Shown one piece after another: positions 53,059-61,999 of a stretch of 64,000 nt of DNA. How positions within the stretch are numbered: position 1 is the stretch's first letter; each line of letters starts with the position of its first letter. The stretch comes from Flavobacteriales bacterium. GTDB taxonomy: Bacteria > Bacteroidota > Bacteroidia > Flavobacteriales_E > Vicingaceae. The notes below the pieces were generated by a model. The model saw only the letters and a list, made by a program, of their open reading frames with translations. It searched no databases and was not told where the DNA came from. The translations under genes were made by a program, and so were the position numbers. Location of the stretch: positions 1 to 64,000 of the forward strand of contig JABTUP010000014.1 in NCBI GenBank assembly GCA_015075325.1. Reading direction: 5' to 3'.

Positions 53059-54075
53059 ATGAAAAACATCAATAAAATAGCATTAAAAAAAAATCAAGAT
53101 TTTAATATTGACTATTACTTTAACGGAATAAAAAATAAAAACATCACAATTCTTAGTAGAGCGATAACCCTACTTGAAAGCACAAAAATTGAACACCAAC
53201 TATTAGCTGAAGAATTGGTTGATAAATGTCTTCCTTTTTCTGGAAATTCAATCAGAATAGGTATTACTGGGGTTCCGGGTGTTGGAAAAAGCACATTTAT
53301 TGAATCTTTTGGAAATTATATTACTGAAAATAAAAATAAAAGTATAGCTATATTAGCAATAGACCCTAGTAGCACCAAAAGTGGTGGCAGCATTTTAGGA
53401 GATAAAACCAGAATGAATGCTCTTTCTACCAACTCCAAAGCATTTATTAGACCTTCACCATCGGCAGGAACTTTAGGGGGAGTAGCAAAAGCAACACGCC
53501 AATCAATTGTTTTATGCGAAGCCTTTGGTTTTGACACCATTATAATTGAAACTGTTGGTGTTGGACAATCAGAAACAGAAGTTAATTCTATGGTAGATTT
53601 TTTTCTCTTGCTTATGCTTGCTGGTGCTGGAGATGAATTGCAAGGAATTAAACGTGGAATAATGGAAATGGCTGATGTTTTAATTATCAACAAAACAGAT
53701 ATTGAACAAACCGACAAAGTAAAACTTGCAAAACAACATTATAAAAACGCATTGCATCTTTTTCCGAGCAATCCCAATGGCTGGGTTCCTAAAGTAGAAA
53801 CCTGCTCAGCAATAAAAAACGAAAATATTTCTAAAGTTTGGGATATCATTTATGAATTTGTTTCTCTAACAAAAACAAATGGTTGGTTTGATGAAAAAAG
53901 AAAAATTCAATCAAAATATTGGTTATCAGAAACCATAAATAGTTCTATCTTAAATACTTTTTATAAAAATCCTAAGATTAAAGATTTATTAAAGGAACTA
54001 GAAGATAAAGTAATTACCAATCAAATTAGCCCATTTAAAGCTGCAAGAATTCTTTTAAAGGAATTTTGTGCTTAA
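53059..54075 (+). CDS. meaB: Methylmalonyl-CoA mutase-associated GTPase MeaB
   Basis: A 338-residue G3E-type GTPase. Walker A GVPGVGKS is at 71-78, LAIDPSSTKSGGSILGDKTRM carries the switch I region, ETVGVGQSETEV switch II, and NKTD the base-specificity motif. MeaB loads and protects adenosylcobalamin-dependent methylmalonyl-CoA mutase, whose genes are not in this window. Presence implies propionyl-CoA/methylmalonyl-CoA metabolism. The C-terminal helical part is complete. It is followed by an outer-membrane-type gene. Confidence 0.93.
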   Translation: MKNINKIALKKNQDFNIDYYFNGIKNKNITILSRAITLLESTKIEHQLLAEELVDKCLPFSGNSIRIGITGVPGVGKSTFIESFGNYITENKNKSIAILAIDPSSTKSGGSILGDKTRMNALSTNSKAFIRPSPSAGTLGGVAKATRQSIVLCEAFGFDTIIIETVGVGQSETEVNSMVDFFLLLMLAGAGDELQGIKRGIMEMADVLIINKTDIEQTDKVKLAKQHYKNALHLFPSNPNGWVPKVETCSAIKNENISKVWDIIYEFVSLTKTNGWFDEKRKIQSKYWLSETINSSILNTFYKNPKIKDLLKELEDKVITNQISPFKAARILLKEFCA

Positions 54076-54126
54076 TGTTTCTATTTTAAACAATAGTTCT
54101 ACATTCGCAAAAATTTCCTTTTCGAT

Positions 54127-54972
54127 ATGATTAAATATTTTTTGATTACAATTAGCATTCTTACTTCTATTATTGGAAAGAGTGAAAACAATGAACCATT
54201 AAACAAAAAATCGAACAAAGGTAGAATGTATGCCTTTTGGGGTTGGAACAGAGAATGGTATACTAATTCCGATATTCATTTTACGGGTAAAAATTATAAT
54301 TTTACGCTAAGTGATGTTGAAGCAACTGATAGACAAAGTAAATTTAATGTTAACCCTTATTTTAACTTAGGAAACTTAACTATTCCTCAAACAAACCTTA
54401 GAGTTGGTTATTTTATTTCAGACAAATACGATATTTCTATTGGATACGACCACATGAAATATGTAATGAAAAATTTTCAAACAGTTAAAATTAATGGTAA
54501 CATCCACTCTGGAACACCTTTTGACAACCAATTTATTAATGATGAAATATTACTCGACTACAAATTTTTATTATTTGAGCACACCGATGGATTAAATTAC
54601 ATTAATACCGAAATTACTAGAAACGACGACTTGCTTACTTATTTGAAAGCTACCATTAACCCTAACAAACTAAAAATTCATACTTTATTAGGATTTGGAA
54701 CTGGAATTATGTTGCCTCGTTCAAATGTATTATTATTTAACGGAACAAGGTACGATGAATTTCATTTAGCGGGATTTGGAATTTCAGCAAAAGCAGGTGT
54801 TGATGTTATTTTGTTTAAATATTTTCTATTACGAAGTGAATACCGAACTGGTTTTATAGGTATGCCAAGCATTAGAACAACGCCAAACAAAGAAGATAAC
54901 GCGAGTCAAAGTTTTTTCTTTTCGCAGATAAACATTTGTTTTGGTTTTACCCTATATCCTTTCCAAAAATAA
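54127..54972 (+). CDS. Putative outer-membrane beta-barrel protein
   Basis: A 281-residue protein of unknown function. An N-terminal signal (KYFLITISILTSIIGKS) is followed by alternating aromatic strands such as NLRVGYFISDKYDISIGYDHMKY and YFLLRSEYRTGF, and it ends with FFFSQINICFGFTLYPFQK, an outer-membrane-like terminus. It is thus likely secreted and barrel-forming, perhaps 8-10 strands. I do not recognise a specific family. It lies 51 bp after meaB, possibly co-transcribed by read-through, and converges on the DUF7935-like gene. Confidence 0.75.
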   Translation: MIKYFLITISILTSIIGKSENNEPLNKKSNKGRMYAFWGWNREWYTNSDIHFTGKNYNFTLSDVEATDRQSKFNVNPYFNLGNLTIPQTNLRVGYFISDKYDISIGYDHMKYVMKNFQTVKINGNIHSGTPFDNQFINDEILLDYKFLLFEHTDGLNYINTEITRNDDLLTYLKATINPNKLKIHTLLGFGTGIMLPRSNVLLFNGTRYDEFHLAGFGISAKAGVDVILFKYFLLRSEYRTGFIGMPSIRTTPNKEDNASQSFFFSQINICFGFTLYPFQK

Positions 54973-54974
54973 TA

Positions 54975-55496
54975 CTAAAAAAACTGACGAACTTCTTTTT
55001 TTATTGATGTAATTGCAATTTGTGTTGGTGAAGTTTCTAACTTCAATAATAATTCAAATATTTTTTGACTTAACTCAACACCTTTGGCATCATCTTTAAC
55101 CTGAGTTGCCGCAATATTTATTACTTTAATAATTTCTTCTTTAGCTAATTTAACAGTGTCCCAAGCGGTAGTTGACACATAAATTTGCTGAGTTAAATTA
55201 TGTTCAAATTCGGTTCTGATGGTAATAATTAAATCCGATTGTAATTGTCTAGCACTCATTCCTTGCCTAGAAACCCTCGAAACAAGATTGTTTAACGACA
55301 CTCTTTCCAAGAACAAAATCATTCGTTCATAAGCTTGTAAACGTAATGGAGTTGTATAATTTTGATTTGCTTTTCTTAACTCCAACATTTGTTTCCTATA
55401 CTCATTATCCATAAATTTTTTAAGAATAAAAAAGCATGCAACAAAAACCACCAAAGCAGGAACGGTATATTTTAACAAATCTAAAAACTCATCCAT
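54975..55496 (-). CDS. DUF7935-like membrane-anchored protein
   Basis: A 173-residue protein when read from the Met at 55496 (MDEFLDLLKYTVPALV). A longer frame starts at 55565, but its extra 23 residues are low-complexity and unlike a leader. A single membrane helix (YTVPALVVFVACFFILKKF) is followed by ELRKANQNYTTPLRLQAYERMILFLERVS, then mostly helix, including RQGMSARQLQSDLI. I recognise this as the flavobacterial DUF7935 pattern; the function is unknown. It lies divergent to parE and ends 2 bp after the barrel protein stop. Confidence 0.75.
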   Translation of the reverse strand: MDEFLDLLKYTVPALVVFVACFFILKKFMDNEYRKQMLELRKANQNYTTPLRLQAYERMILFLERVSLNNLVSRVSRQGMSARQLQSDLIITIRTEFEHNLTQQIYVSTTAWDTVKLAKEEIIKVINIAATQVKDDAKGVELSQKIFELLLKLETSPTQIAITSIKKEVRQFF

Positions 55497-55673
55497 AATA
55501 CATTTTTTTATCACAAAGGTATTAATAAACATTATGGAAAATGAATTTATTATTTTAGAGAACACTAAAATTTCAACAATAAAACTGTTAATAAATCCTT
55601 TAAAAACCTTTATTTAGAAAGCAACATTTAAAAACTTTTATAGCTAATTTAGGGACTTTCAAAGCAAAATAAA

Positions 55674-57530
55674 ATGGCAGAAGAATCAAATTATACCGAC
55701 GACAGTATCCGCTCATTAGATTGGAAAGAACACATCCGATTGCGACCTGGTATGTACATCGGTAAGTTAGGCGATGGTGCTGCTTACGACGATGGTATTT
55801 ACATCTTACTCAAAGAGGTTGTCGATAACTGTATTGACGAATTTGTAATGGGCAATGGAAGAACTGTTGATATCTCAATAAAAGACCGCCAAGTTAAAGT
55901 TAGAGATTACGGTAGAGGTATTCCCCTAGGAAAAATGATTGATGCCGTATCGAAAATGAATACGGGTGGTAAATACGATTCAAAAGCGTTTAAAAAATCG
56001 GTTGGTTTAAATGGTGTTGGTACAAAAGCGGTAAATGCTTTATCAAGCCAGTTTATGGTGGAATCGGTTCGTGAAGGACAAATAAAAAAAGCAGAATTTG
56101 AACGCGGTGAATTGATTAATGATTATCCTGTTGAAGCTACTTCATACCGAAACGGAACCAAAGTTACCTTTATACCAGATGAAGCTATTTTTAAAAATTA
56201 CCAATTTCGTATGCAGTTTGTTGAGAAACTGCTGTGGAATTACGCATTTTTAAATACTGGACTTACCATTAACTTTAATGGTGAAAAAATCCAATCCGAA
56301 AACGGATTAAAAGATTTATTACAACAAAACTTATCTGACGAACCACTTTATCCGATCATCCACTTACATGGTGAAGATATTGAGGTTGCTATTTGCCACA
56401 CCCAAGCTTACGGCGAGGAATACCACTCGTTTGTTAACGGACAATTTACGCCTCAAGGCGGAACACATCAAAACGAATTTAGAGCTGCTTACGTAAAAAC
56501 CATTCGTGAATTTTATGGTAAAGATTATGACGCTTCCGATATTCGTTCTGGAATAATTGCAGCGGTGAGTGTAAAAGTAATGGAACCTGTTTTTGAATCG
56601 CAAACCAAAACAAAATTAGGTTCTACTGAGGTTGGTCCTGATGGACCTTCGATGCGTGCTTTTATCAACGATTTCTTAAAACGAGAGTTAGACAACTTTT
56701 TGCATAAAAACCCCGAAGTTGCAGAACAACTTCAGCGCCGAATTTTGCAGGCAGAACGTGAGCGTAAAGACATGGCTGGCATTAAACAATTAGCTAAAAA
56801 AAGAGCCAAAGAAGTTTCGTTACACAACAAAAAATTGAGAGACTGTCGCGTTCATTACAACGATGAAAAAGATAACGACAAAAAAATAGAAACCACTCTT
56901 TTTATTACTGAGGGTGATTCGGCTTCTGGTTCAATTACCAAATCGAGAGACGTAAACACACAAGCCGTTTTTAGCTTAAAAGGAAAACCGTTGAATGCTT
57001 ATGGTTTAACAAAAAAGGTAGTTTACGAAAACGAAGAATTTAACTTACTACAAGCTGCCTTAAACATTGAAGAAGGAATTGAATATTTGCGTTACAACAA
57101 CATTGTAATTGCTACCGATGCCGATGTGGATGGTATGCACATTCGTTTGTTGTTAATTACGTTTTTCTTACAGTTTTTTCCTGATGTAATAAAAAACGGG
57201 CATTTGTATGTATTGGAAACTCCTCTTTTTAGAGTTAGAGATAAACAACAAACGTTCTATTGTTACTCAGAAACAGAAAAAAGAGAAGCATTAGAAAAAT
57301 TAAAAGGAAAAGCAGAAATTACCCGATTTAAAGGTTTGGGGGAGATTTCCCCTAGTGAATTCAAGTATTTTATTGGTGATGACATAAGGTTAGCTCCAGT
57401 TATTATAGGTTCTGATACCCCTGTTCAGAAACTATTAGATTTTTATATGGGCAAAAATACTCCAGAACGACAAGAGTTTATTATCGACAACTTAAAGGTT
57501 GAAAAAGATTTAATTGAGGAAAGTTTATAA
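55674..57530 (+). CDS. parE: DNA topoisomerase IV subunit B
   Basis: A 618-residue type IIA topoisomerase ATPase subunit. The GHKL domain has [26 protein letters not shown] and [14 protein letters not shown]. The transducer follows, and the TOPRIM domain has [11 protein letters not shown] (near residue 418) and [15 protein letters not shown]. It ends at about the length usual for Bacteroidota ParE, shorter than GyrB. With ParC it decatenates daughter chromosomes. The parC gene follows after an inserted DUF559 gene, an unusual interruption. Confidence 0.92.
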   Translation: MAEESNYTDDSIRSLDWKEHIRLRPGMYIGKLGDGAAYDDGIYILLKEVVDNCIDEFVMGNGRTVDISIKDRQVKVRDYGRGIPLGKMIDAVSKMNTGGKYDSKAFKKSVGLNGVGTKAVNALSSQFMVESVREGQIKKAEFERGELINDYPVEATSYRNGTKVTFIPDEAIFKNYQFRMQFVEKLLWNYAFLNTGLTINFNGEKIQSENGLKDLLQQNLSDEPLYPIIHLHGEDIEVAICHTQAYGEEYHSFVNGQFTPQGGTHQNEFRAAYVKTIREFYGKDYDASDIRSGIIAAVSVKVMEPVFESQTKTKLGSTEVGPDGPSMRAFINDFLKRELDNFLHKNPEVAEQLQRRILQAERERKDMAGIKQLAKKRAKEVSLHNKKLRDCRVHYNDEKDNDKKIETTLFITEGDSASGSITKSRDVNTQAVFSLKGKPLNAYGLTKKVVYENEEFNLLQAALNIEEGIEYLRYNNIVIATDADVDGMHIRLLLITFFLQFFPDVIKNGHLYVLETPLFRVRDKQQTFYCYSETEKREALEKLKGKAEITRFKGLGEISPSEFKYFIGDDIRLAPVIIGSDTPVQKLLDFYMGKNTPERQEFIIDNLKVEKDLIEESL

Positions 57531-57533
57531 CTA

Positions 57534-57566
57534 TACACTCCCCCTACCCCCTCTTTTTAGAGGGGA
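57534..57566 (+). repeat. Palindromic CCCCTAC...GAGGGG repeat, first copy
   Basis: TACACTCCCCCTACCCCCTC, a TTTTTA loop and GAGGGGA form a GC-rich hairpin directly after the parE stop. The second copy at 57621-57652 is in inverted orientation, so the two could also pair with each other. Confidence 0.75.
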
Positions 57567-57620
57567 AACAAGAGTGAAAAAAATATTAAATGTTAAAAGG
57601 TATCAAATAGCACGCTTTAT

Positions 57621-57652
57621 TCCCTCCTAACAAGGAGGGTTAGGGAGGTGTA
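57621..57652 (-). repeat. Palindromic CCCTCC repeat, second copy, inverted
   Basis: TCCCTCCTAACAAGGAGGGT and following TAGGGAGGTGTA match the reverse complement of the first copy with a few changes (TACACCTCCCTAACCCTCC read on the minus strand). It ends 13 bp before the DUF559 start and is the same repeat type as at 8463-8490. Confidence 0.75.
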
Positions 57653-57664
57653 CTTTGTTTGATT

Positions 57665-58048
57665 ATGAAAATATATTATAACCAGAACTTAAAACTATTA
57701 GCAAGAAACCACAGAAACGATTCTACAAAATCTGAAATTAAGCTTTGGCAAGAATTAAAAGGAAAAAAGATTTTAGGTTATAAGTTTTTAAGACAGAAAC
57801 CGATTGGGAACTATATAGTTGATTTTTTTTGTAACAAACTTAAATTAGTAATAGAATTAGATGGTTACACTCATCAATTTGAAGATGTGATTATTAAAGA
57901 TGAAAAAAAGGATTTATATTTAAATAGTATAGGAATTACAGTATTACGATTTAACGATAACGAAGTAATGAATGATATGAATAATGTACTACGTGGTATT
58001 GAAAGTTTCATTTTAGATTTTGAAAAAATCAATATAAAGGATTTATAA
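57665..58048 (+). CDS. DUF559 family protein (putative endonuclease)
   Basis: A 127-residue protein from ATG 57665 (KIYYNQNLKLLARN); a TTG two codons earlier is less likely. TKSEIKLWQELKGKKILGYKFLRQKPIGNYIVDFFC spans residues about 20-57 and is interrupted here only for length: the marks are ELKGKK, FLRQKPIGNYIVDF, then VIELDGYTHQ. This is the DUF559 pattern, a Vsr-like PD-(D/E)XK fold predicted to cut DNA. It sits between parE and parC, ending 3 bp before parC, with an inverted repeat pair just upstream. Its role is unknown. Confidence 0.87.
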   Translation: MKIYYNQNLKLLARNHRNDSTKSEIKLWQELKGKKILGYKFLRQKPIGNYIVDFFCNKLKLVIELDGYTHQFEDVIIKDEKKDLYLNSIGITVLRFNDNEVMNDMNNVLRGIESFILDFEKINIKDL

Positions 58049-58051
58049 AAA

Positions 58052-60799
58052 ATGGAAGAAAACGAAGACGATAACATAGAAAGAGACGAAGAGTTTGAAG
58101 GTAACGAAGGTGAACAGTTAGAAAACGTTATTCAAGTTTCGGGCATGTACCAAGAATGGTTCTTGGATTATGCCTCTTATGTAATATTAGAACGTGCCGT
58201 ACCTCATTTAAATGATGGATTAAAACCTGTTCAACGTCGAATTCTTCACTCCATGAAAGAATTGGATGATGGTCGTTACCACAAAGTAGCCAACCTTATC
58301 GGAAACACCATGAAATATCACCCACATGGTGATGCTTCTATTGGAGATGCTATGGTACAAATCGGACAGAAAGATTTGTTAATTGATTGTCAAGGAAACT
58401 GGGGAAATATTTACACTGGCGATAGAGCTGCGGCTCCTCGATACATTGAAGCACGTCTTACTAAATTTGCCTTAGACGTTGTTTTTAATGCAAAAACAAC
58501 CACTTGGCTTTCCTCTTACGATGGAAGAAACCAAGAACCTGAAACTCTGCCTATTAAATTTCCATTATTATTAGCTCAAGGAGTTGAAGGAATTGCTGTT
58601 GGTTTGGCATGTAAAACATTGCCTCACAATTTTAATGAACTGATTGATGGGTCTATAGCCATTCTAAAAGGAAAAAAAACCAATATTTTACCCGATTTTC
58701 CAACGGGTGGTTTAGCAGATTTTTCGGGTTACAACGAGGGTTTAAGAGGTAGTAGAGTTAAAATTAGAGCAAGAATTGTAGCTGAAGATAAAAAAACATT
58801 AAAAGTAACTGAATTACCTTTCGGAGTTACTACCGATAAATTAATTGAATCTATTTTAAAAGCAAACAGTAAGAACAAAATTAAGGTTCGTCAAATTGAG
58901 GATAATACAGCCGAAAATGTTGAAATTCTAATTCATTTACCAGCAGGCGTTTCTCCCGACAAAACCATTGATGCCTTGTATGCTTTTACCGACTGTGAAA
59001 TTTCTATATCACCAAACAGCACCGTAATTCATGAAGACAAACCCAAATTTATTGGCGTAAATGAGTTGTTAGAAATTTCTACTCACAATACGGTTGATTT
59101 ACTTCGTAGAGAATTGGAAATCCGCAAAGGAGAATTAGAAGATCAATGGCATTTTTCGTCGTTAGAAAAAATATTTATCGAAAACAAAATCTATGTTAAG
59201 TTGCATGGATTGGGTTATGAAGAAGCTTTAGACTCTACACTTCAATTATTACAACCTTTTGTAAAACATTTACTAAGACCAGTTACAGCGGATGATGTTG
59301 TTCGATTGCTCGAAATAAGAATGCGAAGAATTACCAAGCACGATGCGGACAAAGCTGAAGAAAAATTACTTGCATTAGAAGATGAACTTCGAAAAGTAAA
59401 ATACAACCTCGAACACTTAATTGAATTTGCGATAGAATATTTCAAAGAAATTAAACGTAAATATGGTGAAGGTAGAGATAGAAAAACAGAAGTACGTTCG
59501 TTTGAAAGTATTGATGCTGCTGAAGTTGCCATAAACAACGTAAAACTCTACTTAAATAAGGAAGAAGGATTTATCGGTCATGGATTAAAACGTGGCGAAG
59601 GCGATTTTGTTTGCGATTGTTCTGATATTGATGACATTATTGTATTTAGAGAAGATGGTAAAATGTTAGTTACTAAAATCACACAAAAAGCTTTTGTTGG
59701 TAAAAATGTAATTTATGCTGGAGTATGGAAAAAGGATGATAAACGTACCATTTACAACTTAATTTATCAGGACGGAAAAACTGGTCCTGCCATGATGAAG
59801 CGTTTTCCTGTAACATCAATAACTAGAGATAAGGAATACGATTTAACCAAAGGAACTGCTGGATCAAAAATATTGTGGTTTACAGCAAATCCAAACGGTG
59901 AAGCAGAAACTATTTTAGTAAAACTTCGTCCAAAACCAGGTGTGCGTAAATTGAAATTTGAAGTGGAGTTCTCCGAACTTGCTATTAAAGGAAGAGCAGC
60001 TTTAGGTAACAGAGTTACCAAATACCCTATTGCCAAAATTGAATTGAAAGAAAAAGGAGTTTCTACCCTTTCTGCTCGTAAAATTTGGTTTGATGATACC
60101 GTTCAACGATTAAATGCAGAAGGTAGAGGCGATTATTTAGGAGAATTTAAACCTACCGACAAAATACTTACCATTATGCAAACAGGCGAGTATCATTTAA
60201 CAGGTTTCGATTTGTTTACCAAGTTTGACGAAAACATGATTGTAATTGAAAAATGGAATCCAAAAAAACCTGTTTCGGCAATTTACTTTGATGGAGATAA
60301 AAAACAATACAACGTAAAACGCTTTTTAATTGAACCTTCACCAAATAAAGTCTCATTCATTTCTGAACATCCCGATTCTTTCCTTGAAGTAGTTTCAACC
60401 GATTGGAAGCCTCAAATTCAACTGAATTTTGCTAAAGACAAAGGCATTGAACGTGCTTCTGAAGTAATTAATTTAGAAAATTTTATTGCTATTAAAGGAC
60501 TAAAAGCCATCGGCAATCGTTTAACTACTTATAAAGTAAAAAACATTGATTTATTAGAACCCCTTCCTTACGAAGAAATAGAAGAAATAAGCCACGAGTT
60601 GGAAGAGGAAGGTTTTGATTCGGAAGAAGATGTAGATGATTTATTAGATAATGATAATTTAGATTTAGATGATGAAACTTTAGAGGACGAAAAACCTGCA
60701 ACAGAAATAAAACTACCTTCGGAAGAAAAAAAAGAAAAAAAAGGACCAATAAAACCCATTATTGATGATGATGGAGAAAGTCAAATGACCCTATTTTAA
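58052..60799 (+). CDS. parC: DNA topoisomerase IV subunit A
   Basis: A 915-residue subunit. The winged-helix core has GLKPVQRRILHSM and the catalytic Tyr131 in AAAPRYIEARL. A long coiled-coil arm follows (about 340-480), then the beta-pinwheel C-terminal domain. The last ~70 residues are acidic and Lys-rich (HELEEEGFDSEEDVDDLL, later EEKKEKKGP) and end QMTLF, a pattern like the beta-clamp binding motif. A preceding acidic N-terminus (about 1-25) is also unusual. It forms the heterotetramer with ParE. Its stop overlaps the rhomboid gene start (TAATG). Confidence 0.92.
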   Translation: MEENEDDNIERDEEFEGNEGEQLENVIQVSGMYQEWFLDYASYVILERAVPHLNDGLKPVQRRILHSMKELDDGRYHKVANLIGNTMKYHPHGDASIGDAMVQIGQKDLLIDCQGNWGNIYTGDRAAAPRYIEARLTKFALDVVFNAKTTTWLSSYDGRNQEPETLPIKFPLLLAQGVEGIAVGLACKTLPHNFNELIDGSIAILKGKKTNILPDFPTGGLADFSGYNEGLRGSRVKIRARIVAEDKKTLKVTELPFGVTTDKLIESILKANSKNKIKVRQIEDNTAENVEILIHLPAGVSPDKTIDALYAFTDCEISISPNSTVIHEDKPKFIGVNELLEISTHNTVDLLRRELEIRKGELEDQWHFSSLEKIFIENKIYVKLHGLGYEEALDSTLQLLQPFVKHLLRPVTADDVVRLLEIRMRRITKHDADKAEEKLLALEDELRKVKYNLEHLIEFAIEYFKEIKRKYGEGRDRKTEVRSFESIDAAEVAINNVKLYLNKEEGFIGHGLKRGEGDFVCDCSDIDDIIVFREDGKMLVTKITQKAFVGKNVIYAGVWKKDDKRTIYNLIYQDGKTGPAMMKRFPVTSITRDKEYDLTKGTAGSKILWFTANPNGEAETILVKLRPKPGVRKLKFEVEFSELAIKGRAALGNRVTKYPIAKIELKEKGVSTLSARKIWFDDTVQRLNAEGRGDYLGEFKPTDKILTIMQTGEYHLTGFDLFTKFDENMIVIEKWNPKKPVSAIYFDGDKKQYNVKRFLIEPSPNKVSFISEHPDSFLEVVSTDWKPQIQLNFAKDKGIERASEVINLENFIAIKGLKAIGNRLTTYKVKNIDLLEPLPYEEIEEISHELEEEGFDSEEDVDDLLDNDNLDLDDETLEDEKPATEIKLPSEEKKEKKGPIKPIIDDDGESQMTLF

Positions 60800-61428
60800 T
60801 GAGCTTAACACTAATCATAATAATTATAACCGTTGCTGTTTCTCTTTCTGCAAACAACAACCAAGAGTTGTATAGTAAATTGTTATTCAATCCATACCAA
60901 GTAACCCAACGAAAAGAGTGGCACAGGCTTATTACCCACGCTTTTATTCACGACAGAGGAAACATATTTCATTTAATCTTTAATATGTATGTGTTATATT
61001 CCTTCGGAAAAGCAGTTGAAGGATTTCTTTCATACAGCTTAGGTTCTAAAGCAATACTCTATTATTTATTTATTTACATTGGCGGAATTTTAGCTGCCAC
61101 CCTACCCTCCTTAATTAAACACAAAGACAACTACGGTTACAACTCTGTTGGAGCTTCTGGAGCTGTTTCATCGGTATTGTTTTCAGCTATTGCTTTTATG
61201 CCATTAAGCGGAGGAATTGGTATTTTATTTATTCCAATCAGTATTCCTCCATTAGTGTTTGGTATCCTTTACATTGCTTACGAAATTTACATGGACAAAC
61301 GTGGAGGAACCAACATTGCTCACGATGCTCACATTGGAGGTGCTTTATTTGGATTTTTGTTCACCCTACTGTTTGTGCCTGGTGCTTTTATGAATTTTGT
61401 TAATCAAATCATTTCTTATTTTAATTAA
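60799..61428 (+). CDS. Rhomboid-family intramembrane serine protease
   Basis: A 209-residue membrane protein with about six hydrophobic segments. HLIFNMYVLYSFG near residue 58, the nucleophile Ser120 in NSVGASGAVSSV (GASG) and the partner His178 in AHDAHIGGALFGFLF complete the catalytic dyad. Rhomboids cut membrane proteins within or near their helices; the substrate is not known. It is translationally coupled to parC by the TAATG overlap. No extra domain is present. Confidence 0.93.
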   Translation: MSLTLIIIIITVAVSLSANNNQELYSKLLFNPYQVTQRKEWHRLITHAFIHDRGNIFHLIFNMYVLYSFGKAVEGFLSYSLGSKAILYYLFIYIGGILAATLPSLIKHKDNYGYNSVGASGAVSSVLFSAIAFMPLSGGIGILFIPISIPPLVFGILYIAYEIYMDKRGGTNIAHDAHIGGALFGFLFTLLFVPGAFMNFVNQIISYFN

Positions 61429-61445
61429 TGGTTTTCTCGAAAATA

Positions 61446-61497
61446 TCATTGATTTTCGCTGATTTTATTCTGCGTTTATTTGCGACATCTGCGAAAA
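61446..61497. repeat. Interspersed TCTGCG-type repeat before the HAD gene
   Basis: The stretch holds GATTTTCGCTGATTTTATTC, TGCGTTTATTTGCGACATCT and TGCGAAAAAT. It looks like the same repeat debris as the ATCTGTG units near 14070, with a variant unit. It creates an in-frame TTG upstream of the HAD gene that is not a credible start. Confidence 0.6.
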
Positions 61498-61512
61498 ATA
61501 AAAAATAAAATA

Positions 61513-61998
61513 ATGAGAAAAGTAATCTTTTTAGATAGAGACGGAGTAATAAACATAGAACGTGGCGATTATACGTTTAGGCTTGAAGATTTTGTTTTTG
61601 TTGACGGATTATTTGCTGCTTTAGCATTTCTAAAAAATCACGGATTTGAATTTATTGTAATTACCAATCAAGGCGGTATTTCAAAAGGAATTTATAATCA
61701 TGATTCGGTTATTGTGTTAAACAAATTAATTGAAACCGAATTTAAAAAACATCAACTAAATGTATTAGATATTTATTATTGTCCTCACCACAGCGATATA
61801 GAGAAATGTATTTGCAGAAAACCAAACTCTTTACTTTTAGAAAAAGCCATTGCAAAATACAACATCGACACAACTAAATCTTTTTTTATTGGTGATAGCG
61901 ACAGAGATATTAATGCAGCCCAAAAAGTTGGTGTAAAAGGAATAAAAGTGAACAAAAATTCTAATTTAAACGTATACCTCAACCAAATCATTACTTAA
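61513..61998 (+). CDS. HAD-IIIA phosphatase, GmhB-like
   Basis: A 161-residue enzyme from ATG 61513. A longer frame from 61480 begins in repeat DNA, and the chosen start leaves the catalytic LDRDGVIN (Asp8 and Asp10) at the usual position. VITNQGGISKG follows, YYCPHHSDIEKCICRKP has the Cys/His residues that bind zinc in GmhB, and GDSDRDINAAQKVGV comes near residue 128. GmhB removes the 7-phosphate from heptose bisphosphate for lipopolysaccharide. No heptose genes are nearby, so histidinol-phosphate phosphatase activity is a second option. Confidence 0.85.
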   Translation: MRKVIFLDRDGVINIERGDYTFRLEDFVFVDGLFAALAFLKNHGFEFIVITNQGGISKGIYNHDSVIVLNKLIETEFKKHQLNVLDIYYCPHHSDIEKCICRKPNSLLLEKAIAKYNIDTTKSFFIGDSDRDINAAQKVGVKGIKVNKNSNLNVYLNQIIT

Positions 61999-61999
61999 A

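Noticed and set aside
55497-55565. Longer N-terminus of the DUF7935-like protein
   Set aside because: The additional residues are Phe/Ile/Lys-rich and precede a well-formed anchor start MDEFLDLL; they look untranslated.
61480-61512. TTG start giving a longer HAD phosphatase
   Set aside because: The extra 11 codons are repeat DNA; starting at 61513 puts the catalytic DxD at the usual position.
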